From: Ascarosepion bandense
Lineage: Eukaryota > Mollusca > Cephalopoda > Sepiida > Sepiidae
NCBI GenBank assembly: GCA_037127315.1
Contig: JBBBDQ010001609.1
Location: 697,005-761,004, forward strand
Direction: 5' to 3'
Length of the DNA stretch: 64,000 nucleotides
Shown: one piece after another, positions 51,417 to 62,645 of the stretch
Numbering within the stretch: the first letter of the stretch is position 1
Layout: the number at the start of each line of letters is the position of its first letter
Notes under the pieces: generated by a model
Database searches by the model: none
The model's input: the letters and a program-made list of their open reading frames with translations, nothing else
Told to the model about the DNA's origin: nothing
Made by a program: the position numbers and the translations under genes

Positions 51417-52020
51417 CTGATGAGACATTGTAGTTTCGTAGTGGGTTGCTTATCTATTCTTTTCCGTTAGTAGTAGAGAGTCCGTTCTAGTGAAGGGTAG
51501 TTGTATACTGGTGCAGGTTAACGGAATTTGGCCTTGTTGTAGATAGCCCTCTATAAGTCATAAAGAAAGGTTATAAACCAAGAAAAGCAAATTGAGTTGA
51601 AAGATAACATTTTATATACAACACATATCAATTAATGTTTTTTACAATTGAAGTAATACATGAAGTATAGGTCCAACGGAGGTTAAAATGTTCATGACAA
51701 GAAAATGCTGAAAGAGAATTAATGCTTAGGAATTTGTGAGCGTGTAAGTAAGCAATGTCTTTGATGTATTCGCTCCTTAGGTCAGTAAGTAGTTTTTGAG
51801 GCAGGGAAGAAGAAAAGGGGTAAGCGTAGGCTGGCGAACTGGAAATATATTATTTAATTAATTTTTAGTTTTCAACCGGAACATCTGCGCGGAGCCGGCG
51901 GCGCAGCGACGACTTTTGGTCATTTGCTTTTTGGTCGTGAAAGCGCAAACATCCGGTCCATCACTTTTGCTCGGTATCACCATCGTTTCAATGTCGAAAC
52001 AAATGTACGATTTGTAGTGG
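51417..52020 (+). ncRNA. Hammerhead ribozyme interrupted in the stem II loop
   Basis: The first half has CTGATGA (51417-51423) and GACATTG (51424-51430). The second half has CAATGTC (51989-51995), GAAA, stem III ACAAAT with ATTTGT, and GTA ending at 52016. The flanks CCAC (51413-51416) and GTGG (52017-52020) pair perfectly as stem I. Every helix is complete, so the motif was consensus before it was split. Confidence 0.75.
51438..51984. mobile_element. 547-bp insertion flanked by GTTTC
   Basis: GTTTC at 51433-51437 and 51985-51989 is consistent with a 5-bp target duplication. Its right end contains a GC-rich patch (gcgcggagccggcggcgcag). No ORF and no known family recognised. Confidence 0.5.
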
Positions 52021-52075
52021 ATATATAAAATAAAAATTTGTACATGTTCCAAAATATTATATATATATATTAATG

Positions 52076-53246
52076 TATATTTGGGCAACAATCTTTCACT
52101 TAAACATGTTTCGTTAAAAACAAACGACAAGGAAGATTTATTAATTTTTATTTAATTTTTTTAGTACTCTTACATGTTTTCTTTTGGTTGGTAATAAGAA
52201 ATGTAAAAATGTTCCATAATTTTCGACATTCCAAGCGCTTTCAATATATTCACAGGCCATTTTCAAGGCATTTCTGAATTTTTACTGACGCGTTTTTGAC
52301 CGTTCTTGGATTATTATTTTTTTCTTAAGTTTTTCGACTTTACTCTTTTGAAAGAATTTGTTTGAATTTTATAGGTAAGTTTCTTTTTATTTAAATTTTA
52401 TTTTCTTGTTTTGTTCACATGTATCTTAATATTTTTTTTTTTCGTTTTCTTTTTCATTTTTATTGTATTTTTTATTTCAGTATCTGCCCGGCTTTGACCG
52501 TTATATTTTTTGTTTTCTTTTTTACGAGACTCTTGTTTCGTAATTTTAATTTTTTTATGTCAGTCAGTTTTAGCCGCCATATTGGTCTTATAAGTCTTTA
52601 GTTTTGTTTTATTTTTGTTTGTAATTTATTTTCCAGTTTTATTTGACTAGTTCCTATTTTCTTATTGAATTTTTTCTTCTGTATCCCTCCCCAAGTTCTT
52701 TTATTTTATCGCCTGTTTAAGCTACATTTTTTTTTTTTTTTTACTTTTTTTTAATTTAAATTCTTCCCATTGAGTTATACTGTTTTTTTGTAACTTTCAA
52801 TTTTTTATTTATCTTCTTTTGAATCGTTTATCTTTTAATTTTTTAAAGTTACAGTTCCTCGGGGGAGTAATCGTTTTAGTTATTTCTTGTTGTTGTTGTT
52901 GTTCTTCTTCTTCTTCTTCTTCTTGTTTTTAATTTAAAACTTGTTATTTTTATTTGAAGTTTACTTATAAATGTAACTTTTTTTATAAACCTTCTGTAAT
53001 TAACTTTATTTTTTCAGTATTTGACTTTTGATAGTAGATTTATTTTTATAACTTGCCGGAAATAAGCTCTTATGATTGTTTTTCTTTAAAACCTTTACGA
53101 AGTGACTTTCCGCCGTTTTAAGCTAATTCGTCCTTTTATTTTATTTATTTTTTTTTTTTTTTGTAACTTCTATTTAATGTTTATTTTCAAAACCTTTCGG
53201 GATTAAACTTTTTTCCAGAAATAAACCATTGTAAGAAATTTTGTTT
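52076..53246. other. Long T-rich tract region
   Basis: About 0.9 kb of T-rich sequence with (TTG)n/(TTC)n at 52890-52924. It may be a LINE 5' UTR-like or low-complexity region. The similar T-rich block at 56740-57130 precedes a Tx1-like LINE. Confidence 0.4.
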
Positions 53247-53533
53247 CAGAACGAGAAATCGGGAAGCCGAGTTCGAATTCTAGTTGAATTCATTGCATTC
53301 ACTTACACGCAAATACCCTTGGGAAAGATATTAATCCGTCTCTTTCCTCCAGTTATGGGTTAAATAACAGGACAGATTGGGTTCCATAGCCTTGGCTGGC
53401 AACTAGTCTACCGCAGAAAGCAATGGCAACCTACTGCGGGATAATATTCTGTCCAGTCAGTCATGTCTCTTTCGAGACATGATCGCCCAAGCGTGTTTCA
53501 CGTATGGCAATTAACTGACTAACTGACTGACTG
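53247..53533 (+). mobile_element. SINE-A, head truncated
   Basis: Starts agaacgagaaatcgggaag, has B box gagttcgaattc, the tail hairpin and a gactgactgactg tail, and abuts the Tx1-like fragment. Confidence 0.8.
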
Positions 53534-53542
53534 GTACTTAGG

Positions 53543-55725
53543 GCTAGGTTAAAAAGAATGTCTTCTGAGGCAACGAATATGGAATTGCGTGCAGAAGAAG
53601 CTCGTAATATTGCTAACCGGCATATCAATAGAATCTCATTTCCAGAAGGGTATACCGCGATTATAGACGTGGGTATATGTGGGGCTTTTCGGGATTACTT
53701 TTAGGACTTTTTCACCAGAGAGCCCGGTCTGGGCACTACTCAGTTCAATGCCTATTTGACCTACTTTCCTCGCCTCGAGGCGGCTGAAGCGGCTGAGTGT
53801 AAGGGTCCCATCACAGAGTCTGGTATCTGGAAGCGCTGAAACTGGTTAACCGTGACAAGACTCCGAGATTAGATGGTCTTTCGTACAAAATGTACTTGAG
53901 GTAGTCACCCGTTTTTGTCTACTTGTTGACTGGATGAAGCAGAGGTCTATATCTCAACGCTTCACCAGTGGTGTGTTCAAATTGCTTCGCAAGAACAAGA
54001 ACAGTGAGGGTGACATAAAAAATATTTGGAATTTGACGAAGTTAAATACTTACTGACTTGAAGATTTTAGCCAAGATCTTGGCCGCCCGTTTGCTGGCGG
54101 TCCTCCCTGGTCTGATTGGCCCCGAGTGAACTTGTGCTGTAAAGGATAGGACTATTCAGGTCAACCTTCATTTGGTACGCTTGATCATCGAGAAAATCGA
54201 AAGTGAAGCCGCGCTGATCAATGCGGATCAGTCCAAGGCATTCGATAGGATTAACCATCGGTTTTTGGAGTCTGTCCTTTCCGTCGCCGGTTTCGGGTCG
54301 TAACTTTACTCTTGGATCCGACTGCTGAAGTCATTCTTATTGTCTCGCTCCATTCGTCAAGTTTGTCCGCTTTTGCCTTTGCTTTACGTTATTGCGTTGG
54401 AGCCCTTCCTTCGCAAGTTAAAATCGAATCAGATCCTTCGCCGGATTTCTTTACCTGGTGCTATTACCTCGGCCAGGTGCTCCGCCTATGCTGACGACGT
54501 TTCGGTCCTTGTGTTGAGCAGAGTCGAGATTGACGAAGAGATCAGAGAATATGAGACCTTGACAGGGGCCAAGATCAACCGCGATAAGTCTGTTGGCTTT
54601 CGGTTGGACGCGTGGAAGGGAATTTTTCATCCCGGATCTTGCCTCTAGACAGATGGGCTGATCAAGATTCTCAGGGTCTGGTTCGCTCCCGATCTTCAGT
54701 TGGAAATGAACAAGGTCAGAGGTTCGAGAGAAGGCCGAGGTTGCAGTTCGTCTGTGGACTCGGAGGAGGCTTTCCTTGTAGGGGAGGCGGAAGTATGTGC
54801 TTAGCACATCTACTCGATTCTCCTTTATCAAGTCTCTGTACTTCCACTCTCGTGTACCATTCAATTGGCTTTAATACAACTCTTGTTCTTCATCCTGTAG
54901 GGAGTAGGCAAAGCTTCCAAGGTACATCGGGAGATATATTACCTCCGCCCTTAAGAGGGCTGTCTTGGCACGCCAAGCGTTGAGATTCATCAACATACGC
55001 TTCGCATTAGGTTTCTAGACCGAATAATGCAACAGGATGAGAACGGTGTCTTCTGGAAGGAAGACAGTTCATAAAAACTTTCCGTCCTTGAGAAGTGTGC
55101 ACTCGTCCGAGGAAGAGGCCTGCCGTACTACTCGGGGCGAGTGCTCCTTCTATCATGAATGTCGGTTGGCTTTCAAGTTCCTCTTGCGGGCGACGAAAGG
55201 CCTCTCTGACTTCCAGGCGTTGTCTCGTAAGGCGTTATATCAAGTATTATTTAAGAGGGCGTACTGGATGAACTGGTGGGTGAACTCAGTCTGACGAAGC
55301 AGAAGGCTCGATCTAATGGCCTTGGGCGCCTGGTTTGAAATGTTTCACTAACGATGAGGCATCACTCACCTGGCAGATTGTACGTAATGCCCTGTGGGTA
55401 AGCAAGAAACATTATTCAGAGGGCCTACGGAGTGTTTCAACCTGCGTGCATTGTGGGCTATGGACGGAGACTGTAGAACATGCCTTCTTCCACTGCAGAG
55501 TTGTTGTCCCGTTGTGCAAGATTATTGAAGACATCATGGTTCGTATGTTGCACGAAAAGTTCTTTTCATCGAGGTCTGTTCTATTTGTAATAATGTCGTA
55601 CCTTCGTTAACTAAGACTGAACACTGTGTGCTTTTCTGCTTACTAGGTGTTATGCGAGTCGTGATTTGGACGACGCAACACAAGGAATTACATGGGGAAG
55701 AAAAGTTTGCTTCTTTTGTTGGTAA
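53543..55725 (+). pseudogene. Tx1/L1-like LINE ORF2 fragment, copy 1
   Basis: Frameshifted but readable. It has a region matching RARLKRMFSEATN of copy 2, then RT motif A ALINADQSKAFDRINH (about 54220), motif B SIRQVCPLLPLLYVIALEP, catalytic AYADDVSVLVL (about 54485), and GAKINRDKSVGFRL. The C-terminal zinc-finger-like CVHCGLWTETVEHAFFHC (C-x2-C-x7-H-x4-C) is near 55440-55500. The RT aspartates are kept but many stops and frameshifts make it inactive. The 5' endonuclease is missing. Confidence 0.75.
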
Positions 55726-55875
55726 CTTTATACATTTTTCAGTTTATTTTTTAAGATATCCATCTTGATTTAGGCAATCTTTTAAATTTTTTGCATACGT
55801 TTTTTCAATTGTATTATTTTTCAGTCTTTATCGTTTCTGTTTTGCTATTTTAATTGTGTAAACTTTCTTTTCAAG
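55726..55875. other. T-rich LINE/SINE junction
   Basis: Short T-rich spacer; nothing else seen. Confidence 0.4.
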
Positions 55876-56185
55876 TATGTGGGATGTGGTGCAGTGGATA
55901 TCGGCTCGGAACGAGAAATCGGGGAGCCAAGTTCGAATTCCAGTTGAATTCATTGCATTCACTTACGCGCAAATACCCTTGGGAAAGGTATTAGTCCGTC
56001 TCTTCCTTCGAGTTATGGGTTAAATAACAGGACAGATTGGGTTCTATAGCCTTGGCTGGCAACCAGTTTACCGCAGAAAGCAATGGCAACCTACTGCGGG
56101 ATAATCTTCTTCCCAGTCAGTCATGTCTCTTTCGAGACATCATCGCCCAATCGTGTTTCACGTATGGCACTTAACTGACTGACTG
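55876..56185 (+). mobile_element. SINE-A copy, full length, tandem with the next
   Basis: Head gggatgtggtgcagtggata, B box gttcgaattcc, tail actgactgactga. The next copy starts immediately after. Confidence 0.88.
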
Positions 56186-56436
56186 ATGTGCGCTATGGTG
56201 CAGTGGATATCGGCTCAGAAGAAGAAATCTGGAAGCCGAGTTCGAATTCCAGTTGAATTCTTTGCATTCACTTACGCGCAAACACCCTTGGGAAAGGTAT
56301 TAATCTATCTCTTCTCTCCAGTTATGGGTTAAATAAGAGGACAGATTGAGCTCTATCTTTTTCCCAGTCAGTCATGTCTCTTTCGAGACATGGTCGCCCT
56401 AGTGTGTATTACGTATGGCACTTATCTGACTGATTG
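56186..56436 (+). mobile_element. SINE-A copy with internal deletion
   Basis: Head tgtgcgctatggtgcagtgg. The body is deleted between the paired-in gagctctatc and tttttcccagtcag. The tail is present. Confidence 0.85.
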
Positions 56437-56544
56437 AAAATAATAGTTGAATTCATTATTAAGGCTACTACTCGCAATAAAATGAGGGACCAGTTTTATA
56501 TTGTTATGAAGTAATAAACTGATCCCCCACTAATTAATACTTAA

Positions 56545-56737
56545 TGTAATACATCTCTTCCCCCTCTAGCTATGAGTCAAATAACAGGACAGATTGGGTT
56601 ATATAGCCTTGGTTGGCAACCAGTCTACCGCAGAAAGTAATGGCAACATACTGCGGGAAAATTTTCTGCCAGTCAGTCATGACTCTTTCGAGACAGGATC
56701 GCCCTAGTGTGTATCACGTATGGCACTTAACTGACTA
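56545..56737 (+). mobile_element. SINE-A, 3' half
   Basis: Starts at catctcttccccctctagct and ends acttaactgactaaca. Confidence 0.75.
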
Positions 56738-56739
56738 AC

Positions 56740-57130
56740 AGTTTAATTGCGTGTGTTTATTTATTTTTTATTAATTTCTTCTTTTTTTTTAACATTGGAG
56801 GCAAACATTTTTTTTTTTTCACACGTGCATCTTTAATTGTATCAGTTTAGTTTTCACTGCTTCTGTTTCTTTTTTTGTTTGTGAATTTTTTCTTAAAACA
56901 AAGTAGGGTTTAATTGCGTGTCTTTTCTTTTATTAAGTCCTTTTTCGTTACTGGTAAACCCAGTTTGTTTATGTTTTATTTTTTTGTTGAATTATATTTT
57001 ATTTGATTGATTACATTTTTACGTTAAAAAATTTTGTCTGTTTTTCTTTCTTGTGTAGTTAAATTACTTTTTTTTATTTATTGTTTGTCTTTTCATTTAA
57101 ATAACTATTATTATTTTATTTTTTTATTTT
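56740..57130. other. T-rich sequence upstream of Tx1-like LINE copy 2
   Basis: T-rich low-complexity DNA, perhaps part of the LINE 5' region. Confidence 0.35.
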
Positions 57131-58440
57131 TTAGCACCCCTCTTCGTTCTGGTATGCAAGAAATTAGATTTCAGAAAAGGAGGACAAACGAGCAAATATG
57201 ACCGAAAAAAGTCGGTCCGTTATCAAAAAGATCCTATTTGGTTCGAAAATAGACCCATCCGATAAAAATAAAAATAAAAATAAAAATGTAACAAATGACA
57301 AAGAAACAGAAAAAAAAGGATAAGTATGGAGGCCGATAATGACCAAAGCACTAGTACTGAAAATAATGAGAAAAAGACCGAAAAGATAAGTGGCAGCAGA
57401 AATGTCGATGGAGCAGCCTGGGAATCTTGCTGGACGTCCCCCAACAAATGTGTAATAAACATGCTGGAGTTTTAAGAGAAAGCAAGAAGTTACGCTCATC
57501 TTATTTAAAAAAGATGAACTTTTCGTGGATCCCCAAGAATTACAGAAGGTTGAAAAAAAATTTCCGTCTTCATGGTTGATCTCCCAAAATTTGTCGTACA
57601 AGAAGCAGTGGTCAAGTTCAGCCCCCATTTTACGAAAAGCCTTCACCAGCCGTCAAGAAGGAAGATAGAGAATGCTAGTTGTTGGCAAGGCTGTAGGGAA
57701 GCACCGGACAGCTGGATCTAATTTCCCGAAAGCCCTAATAGTCAAAGACACGTACAGCCCCACTCCCTCCACCAGCTCTAAGTACGATGAGCCGGTCAGA
57801 TACACCGAAAAATTACGAAAATTAAAATTAAAATATGAGCCCAGCTTCAAAAAGAAAGGAAAATTGCTGCAATTTCAACAAGAATTGAAAAAGAAAACAA
57901 ACCAACCAAAGACAGTGCGACCTTCTTCATCGGTACCATTTTCCCCGAAAAAAAAAACACACATTATGGCCCTACCTCCACACACAAAATATTTATCCGC
58001 TACTCTAAGATGACCACTCTCAAAAAAGCAACAGCAAAACATACAACACCTAAAATAATACCGTAAATAACTTCAAATTCGTCACCATAAAATATACCCA
58101 TTAGCTCTAAAAAGATCCAATTTATTATCTACAAAAAGACAAAGAAGCCCATCATTCGACAACTCTGAAAAGAAAAAAAAATGTAAAAAAAAAAAACAGA
58201 GTTAATTTAGGGTACGATGCGTGTAGAGTATCTCATGAACAGGATGAAAAGGTTCTCAAATATAGCAGAAAAATAAAAGAATTAAAAACTTTACTCAATT
58301 TCAAAAAACTCTATGGGAAGAAGGTTGAAGACCCAACGAACTTTCCCAACACAGTGGATCTTGACTGTAGTAAAATCAAATCAAAGAGCAAAGCAGATAT
58401 GAGGAATGTTGCCTTCCCATCATTCTCACCCTGAACGACG
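57131..58440 (+). pseudogene. Probable Tx1/L1-like LINE 5' region and decayed ORF1
   Basis: Lysine-rich reading-frame pieces (KSRSVIKKILFGSKIDPSDK near 57207; a 113-codon frame from 57672 with EKLRKLKLKYEPSFKKKGKL) precede the endonuclease region. The highly charged composition fits an ORF1, but I see no zinc knuckle and the frames are broken. Assignment is mainly by position. Confidence 0.4.
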
Positions 58441-59300
58441 CCGGTTATAGAAAATTAAGTCAGTTCTGTTCAGGGCGGACCCCTCTTTACATTCCCCCTC
58501 CCTGTACGAAGCGCTAAAATTAACTTTCTTTTTGGAACATTGGGGAGTGGTCTCTAGATCGCTCTATCAAGACTGAGATGGGCACTGGCTCGAAGACTCA
58601 CAGAGCATGTCTCAACCGCGATCTTCAGCGCCTCCGTGTCGTATACAGGAGACCCGTTTTCAGCTCGCTACCTGAATGTATACTGTCTAGTAGGTTCGCC
58701 TACTATTCAACATGTTTTGATGGACGCTCAAGAGGTTTTTCCTGGTTTTGGGTGTGGCATGTGCTCTTGTCTTCACAGATCCGGCGTGCAGATTTTGTGT
58801 TCTATATATTATCATAACAGATAGGTCTCTTCGTCTTATTAGGGTTTATGCACCCAATGACTATGGGGAGTGGTCGGCTTTGTTTCGGCGAATCGAGCCG
58901 TTTTTAACGACATCTCGTCGGTTAGTTTTAGCGGGCGATTGGAATGTCGTCCTTGACCCCGATATAACATAGGGGAAAGTTCGGGTACTAACAACCAGGA
59001 TGTGAATCCATTTAGGGACTTGATCGACAAATTCGATCTTGTCGATAAGTACCGAAATGAGCACACTCGGGATTTAGTGTGGATTTGCACTCATATGGGA
59101 AGGGTTAGGGTGAGGTGATGCGTGCGAGCTACATTGACCGAATTTTAGTTAAGAGAGTCGATCTAGGGTTCTTAGGTTGTCCAAGATTCCATTCTGTAAT
59201 TTACGCAGATCATAGGCTCGTCCGGGTTCGTTTAAACTTAAATAATCCAAAGGTTAAATTGGCTGGCTACTGAAAATTGAACTGTATATGAGCAAGATTT
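58441..59300 (+). pseudogene. Tx1/L1-like LINE APE endonuclease domain remnant
   Basis: Contains LRLIRVYAPNDYGEWSALFR, then LVLAGDWNVVLDPDIT (the GD-x-N motif of AP-type endonucleases). After frameshifts come NPFRDLIDKFDLVDKYR and SVIYADHRLVRVRLNL, where ADHR corresponds to the S-D-H catalytic motif. This domain nicks target DNA to prime reverse transcription. Stops show it is inactive. Confidence 0.7.
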
Positions 59301-59469
59301 CCAATACTAGTTGAAACTAATGATACAGCGGGAATTGATGGGGGCTGTGGTTGGGAAAAACGGTGGGTTTTTTTAAAATTAAAATTAGGTCGTTTGCTGC
59401 TGAATATATTCGTCGAATCAATCTAAGTTAGCAGCACAAACAGCTGTAGAAGCGAAAGTTGATCGGCCG

Positions 59470-61740
59470 ATGAAATCCCGTGTTAGTGGGAACGTAGCCT
59501 TACCTAAGGCGGAGCAGGCCTCCTTGCTCATCAAGTTGCATCAAGGTCTCGAAGTTAGGGCTAGGTTAAAAAGAATGTTTTCTGAGGCAACGAATATGGC
59601 CGCTGAATTGCGTGCAGAAGAACTAAGAAATGCTGCCAAATGGCATACCGCGTGTGTCACATTGCCGGATAAGAGAGGCCGTGACTACAAACGAAGGCTT
59701 AGTTGGGGCTTTTTGTGACTACTTTCAGGAACTGATCACCAGGGAACCCGGTCTTAGCACTACTCAATTCGTCGCTATTAGGCCAACTCCCCCCGCCTCG
59801 AAGCGGCTAAAGAGCTGTTTGTGTGGGTCCTGTGACAGTCTGAGATCTTGGATGCTCTGAAACGAGTTGACCGGGACAAAACTTCAGGATTAAATGGTCT
59901 TCTTACCAACTGTACTTGAGGTAGTAGCCCGTTTTTGTTCCCTGGCTAGCACTGATTTTTAGCAACTGGATGAAGTACGGGTCTATACCCAAACGCTTCA
60001 CCAGAGGTGTGATTTAGTTGCTTCGCAAAAAGAAGGACGATGCGGATAGGGTAGATAACTTCAGGCCTTTGACGATGTTAAATACCGAGTTGAAGAGTTT
60101 TGCCAAAATCTTGCCGTTTTGCCGTTTGCAGGCTGACCTCCCTAGTCTGACTGGCCCCCCAGAAAACTTGTGTTGGGAAGGGTAGAACTATTCGAGACAA
60201 TCTTCATTTGGTGTGCGTGATCGTCGAGAAAGTCGAAACTAAAGCCGCGATGATCAGTTTAAATCAGCTTAAGGTATTCGATAGGGTTGACCATCTTTTT
60301 CTGGAGTCTGTTCTTTCGGCAGCCGGTTTTGAGCCGTACTTTCTAACATGGATCCAACTTCTGTACGCGTCGGTCGGTGTGCTGGTGGAAGTGAATGGGA
60401 TACGATCGGAGCATTTCCTATTGACTCGCTTTGTTCGTCAAGATTGTCCGCTTTCGCCTCTGCTTTACGTTCTTGCGTTGGAACATTTCCTTCACAAGTT
60501 GAAGGCAAATCCGGTCCTACGAGAAATCTCCTTACCTGACGCTACCACCTTGGCCAGGCATTTTGCTTCTGCTGACGACGTTTCGAGCAGAGCCGAGATT
60601 GACGAAGACAGCAAAGAAATCAGAGGGTATGAGACGGTGACTGGGGCCAATATCAACCGCGATAAGTCTATTGGCTTGCGGTTGGGTTCGTGGATGTGAG
60701 TTTCTCTTGATGGGCCTTTCCTTGACAGACCGGTCAAGATACTCGGGGGTCTGGTTTGGCCCTGATCTCCAGTTGGAAATGAATTGGCCGGAGGTACGAG
60801 AGAAGACTGAAGCCACAGCTTATCTGTGGTCTCGGAGGAATCTTTCCTGGCAGAAGAGGGCAGAAGTATGTTTCATGCGACTACACGATTCTCCTTTACA
60901 GACTCTCTGTGCTTCGACTCCCTGATGCATTATTAATGACATTAGTCAGGGTTTTGTTCTCCTTCTTGTAGGGAGAAGGCAATGCTCCCAAGATGTGTTG
61001 CGAGATCTATTGCCTCTACCCTTCTGAGGTCGGTCTAGATATGCCTAGCGTTGAGATTTGTCAACATACGCTTCGCATTGCCTTCCTAAACCGAATGTGT
61101 TCACAAGCGGATAGGAACGGCGAATTTTGAAAGGAATACACTCACAACAACTTCTCGTCCTTAAGAAGTGACCTTGTGCGAGAAGGAGACCAGCCTTTAC
61201 CTTTAGGCGAGTGCTCCTTCTATCGTGAAGCCGGATAGCACTCAACAGAAGACGGATGGCCTCTCCAACGTCCAGGCGTTATCTCTTCAGGCATTATATC
61301 GAGTGTTAGTGAGGGGATCCGTTTAAGATGATCTGATCGATGAGCTCGGTCTGGTGAAGCAAGAGGCTCGCCCTATATAGCCTTGAGCGCCTGGGATGAA
61401 ATGCCTCACAAATAACGAGGCATTACTCACCTGGCTGGTGATGCGAAAGGCTCTCTTGGTTTATTCAGTGGGTTTGGCTCGATCCCCTAAGTGTGTCCGC
61501 TGCGGTGACTCAGTGGTCGAGATTTTTTCTCACGACTTTTTCCACTGCAAGGTCATAGTATCGTTGTGTACGTTGCTTGAAGATTTCATTGTTCGCATGC
61601 TGCGCGGATGGTTTTTTGTCTTTGACGTCGCTTCTTTTTGGAGCAATGTGGCGCCGGCATTGATTATGTGTTCGTAAGTTTACTAGGTTTTATGCGTGTC
61701 GTGATATGGATGAAGTGACAGAAGGAATTATATGGCGACG
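59470..61740 (+). pseudogene. Tx1/L1-like LINE ORF2, RT and C-terminal region, copy 2
   Basis: Linker RARLKRMFSEATNMAAELRA (59550 on), TREPGLSTTQFVAI, then the RT frame 60208-60699. Motif A reads ISLNQLKVFDRVDH, so the first catalytic Asp is replaced by Asn compared with ADQSKAFDR in copy 1. Motif B is RQDCPLSPLLYVLALE and motif C is SADDVS. SIGLRLGSWM follows. The C-terminal finger CVRCGDSVVEIFSHDFFHC is near 61494. Multiple frameshifts; inactive. Confidence 0.75.
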
Positions 61741-62645
61741 AGAAGTTTTTCTCTTACCAACTGATCTTGTTCTTTAGGTATCAGCTTAAAGTCAGGATGA
61801 GGACGGAAAGGCGACGACTCCCTCCATCAGAATTTGGCAAAAGCTGAGTAAATCTTGCGCGTATCTGTCGAGAAATAGGAGCTGACATGAAGTGGCATTT
61901 TGATGTCAGTTAGGCATTAGGATATTGGGGATCCTGTAGTAAATATAGTCAACCTCACCCAAAACAATAGTTTAGGTTTGTTTTTTTTCTTTTTGCTTCG
62001 CCATGTTTAAACTTAGCTAGGGCATGTATGGCCATTAGCCCCACTTTTATTTTTTTGTCTCCACTATCTTTAGTTTATTTCCCCAACCCATTCCCCGTTA
62101 GGTGACTAGATATGTTAGTTCTCTGGTAGATGCGGAGCAATTTTCGTTATCGAATGTGTTTATTCCATAGTTGTTGTTGTGCTTGGATGAGTGCGTGGTT
62201 GTGTGTATTATTGAATGAATGACTGTTTGATTTTTACACGCCCCGCTAAAATTTTACTCAGCTAACTAATGTTTCTGTCACGATTAAGGATTGTGTTTCT
62301 TTGTTGTTTGTTTAATAACAACATTTTTGTTTAGTTTTTGTTAATAGTATTAATCATTGTATAAATATTCATCGGGGTTTTCAATTTTCTATTTATGCCT
62401 AATTCCCCACAGACAAATTGTACATATGGGGTTAGTTAGATTTTTCACATAGACCTTGAGGCATTATGATGTTTGTAGTAAGAATGGTAAGTAAGAATGT
62501 GTTGTTTTGATGCAAAGGATATTGTATAATCTGCTTGCGTCAGCGGATGAGGCTAGCTAAGTTAATTTAGGACAGATGAAGATCAGCCTTTCACATCCCC
62601 ATTTTTGGCCTTGTGCCACATTTTTGTAAATATACAAATGTAACC
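61741..62645 (+). mobile_element. Tx1/L1-like LINE 3' UTR
   Basis: Non-coding sequence following ORF2, ending around cacatccccatttttggcct and tgtaaatatacaaatg. The final part resembles the truncated LINE tail at 9350-9571. Confidence 0.5.

Larger units (their letters stand above)
51340..52075 (+). mobile_element. Penelope-like hammerhead unit, split by an insertion
   Basis: Left half to 51437 and right half from 51985. The latter continues gtagtggatatataaaataa, gtacatgttccaaaat and (AT)n, as in the other units. Confidence 0.65.
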
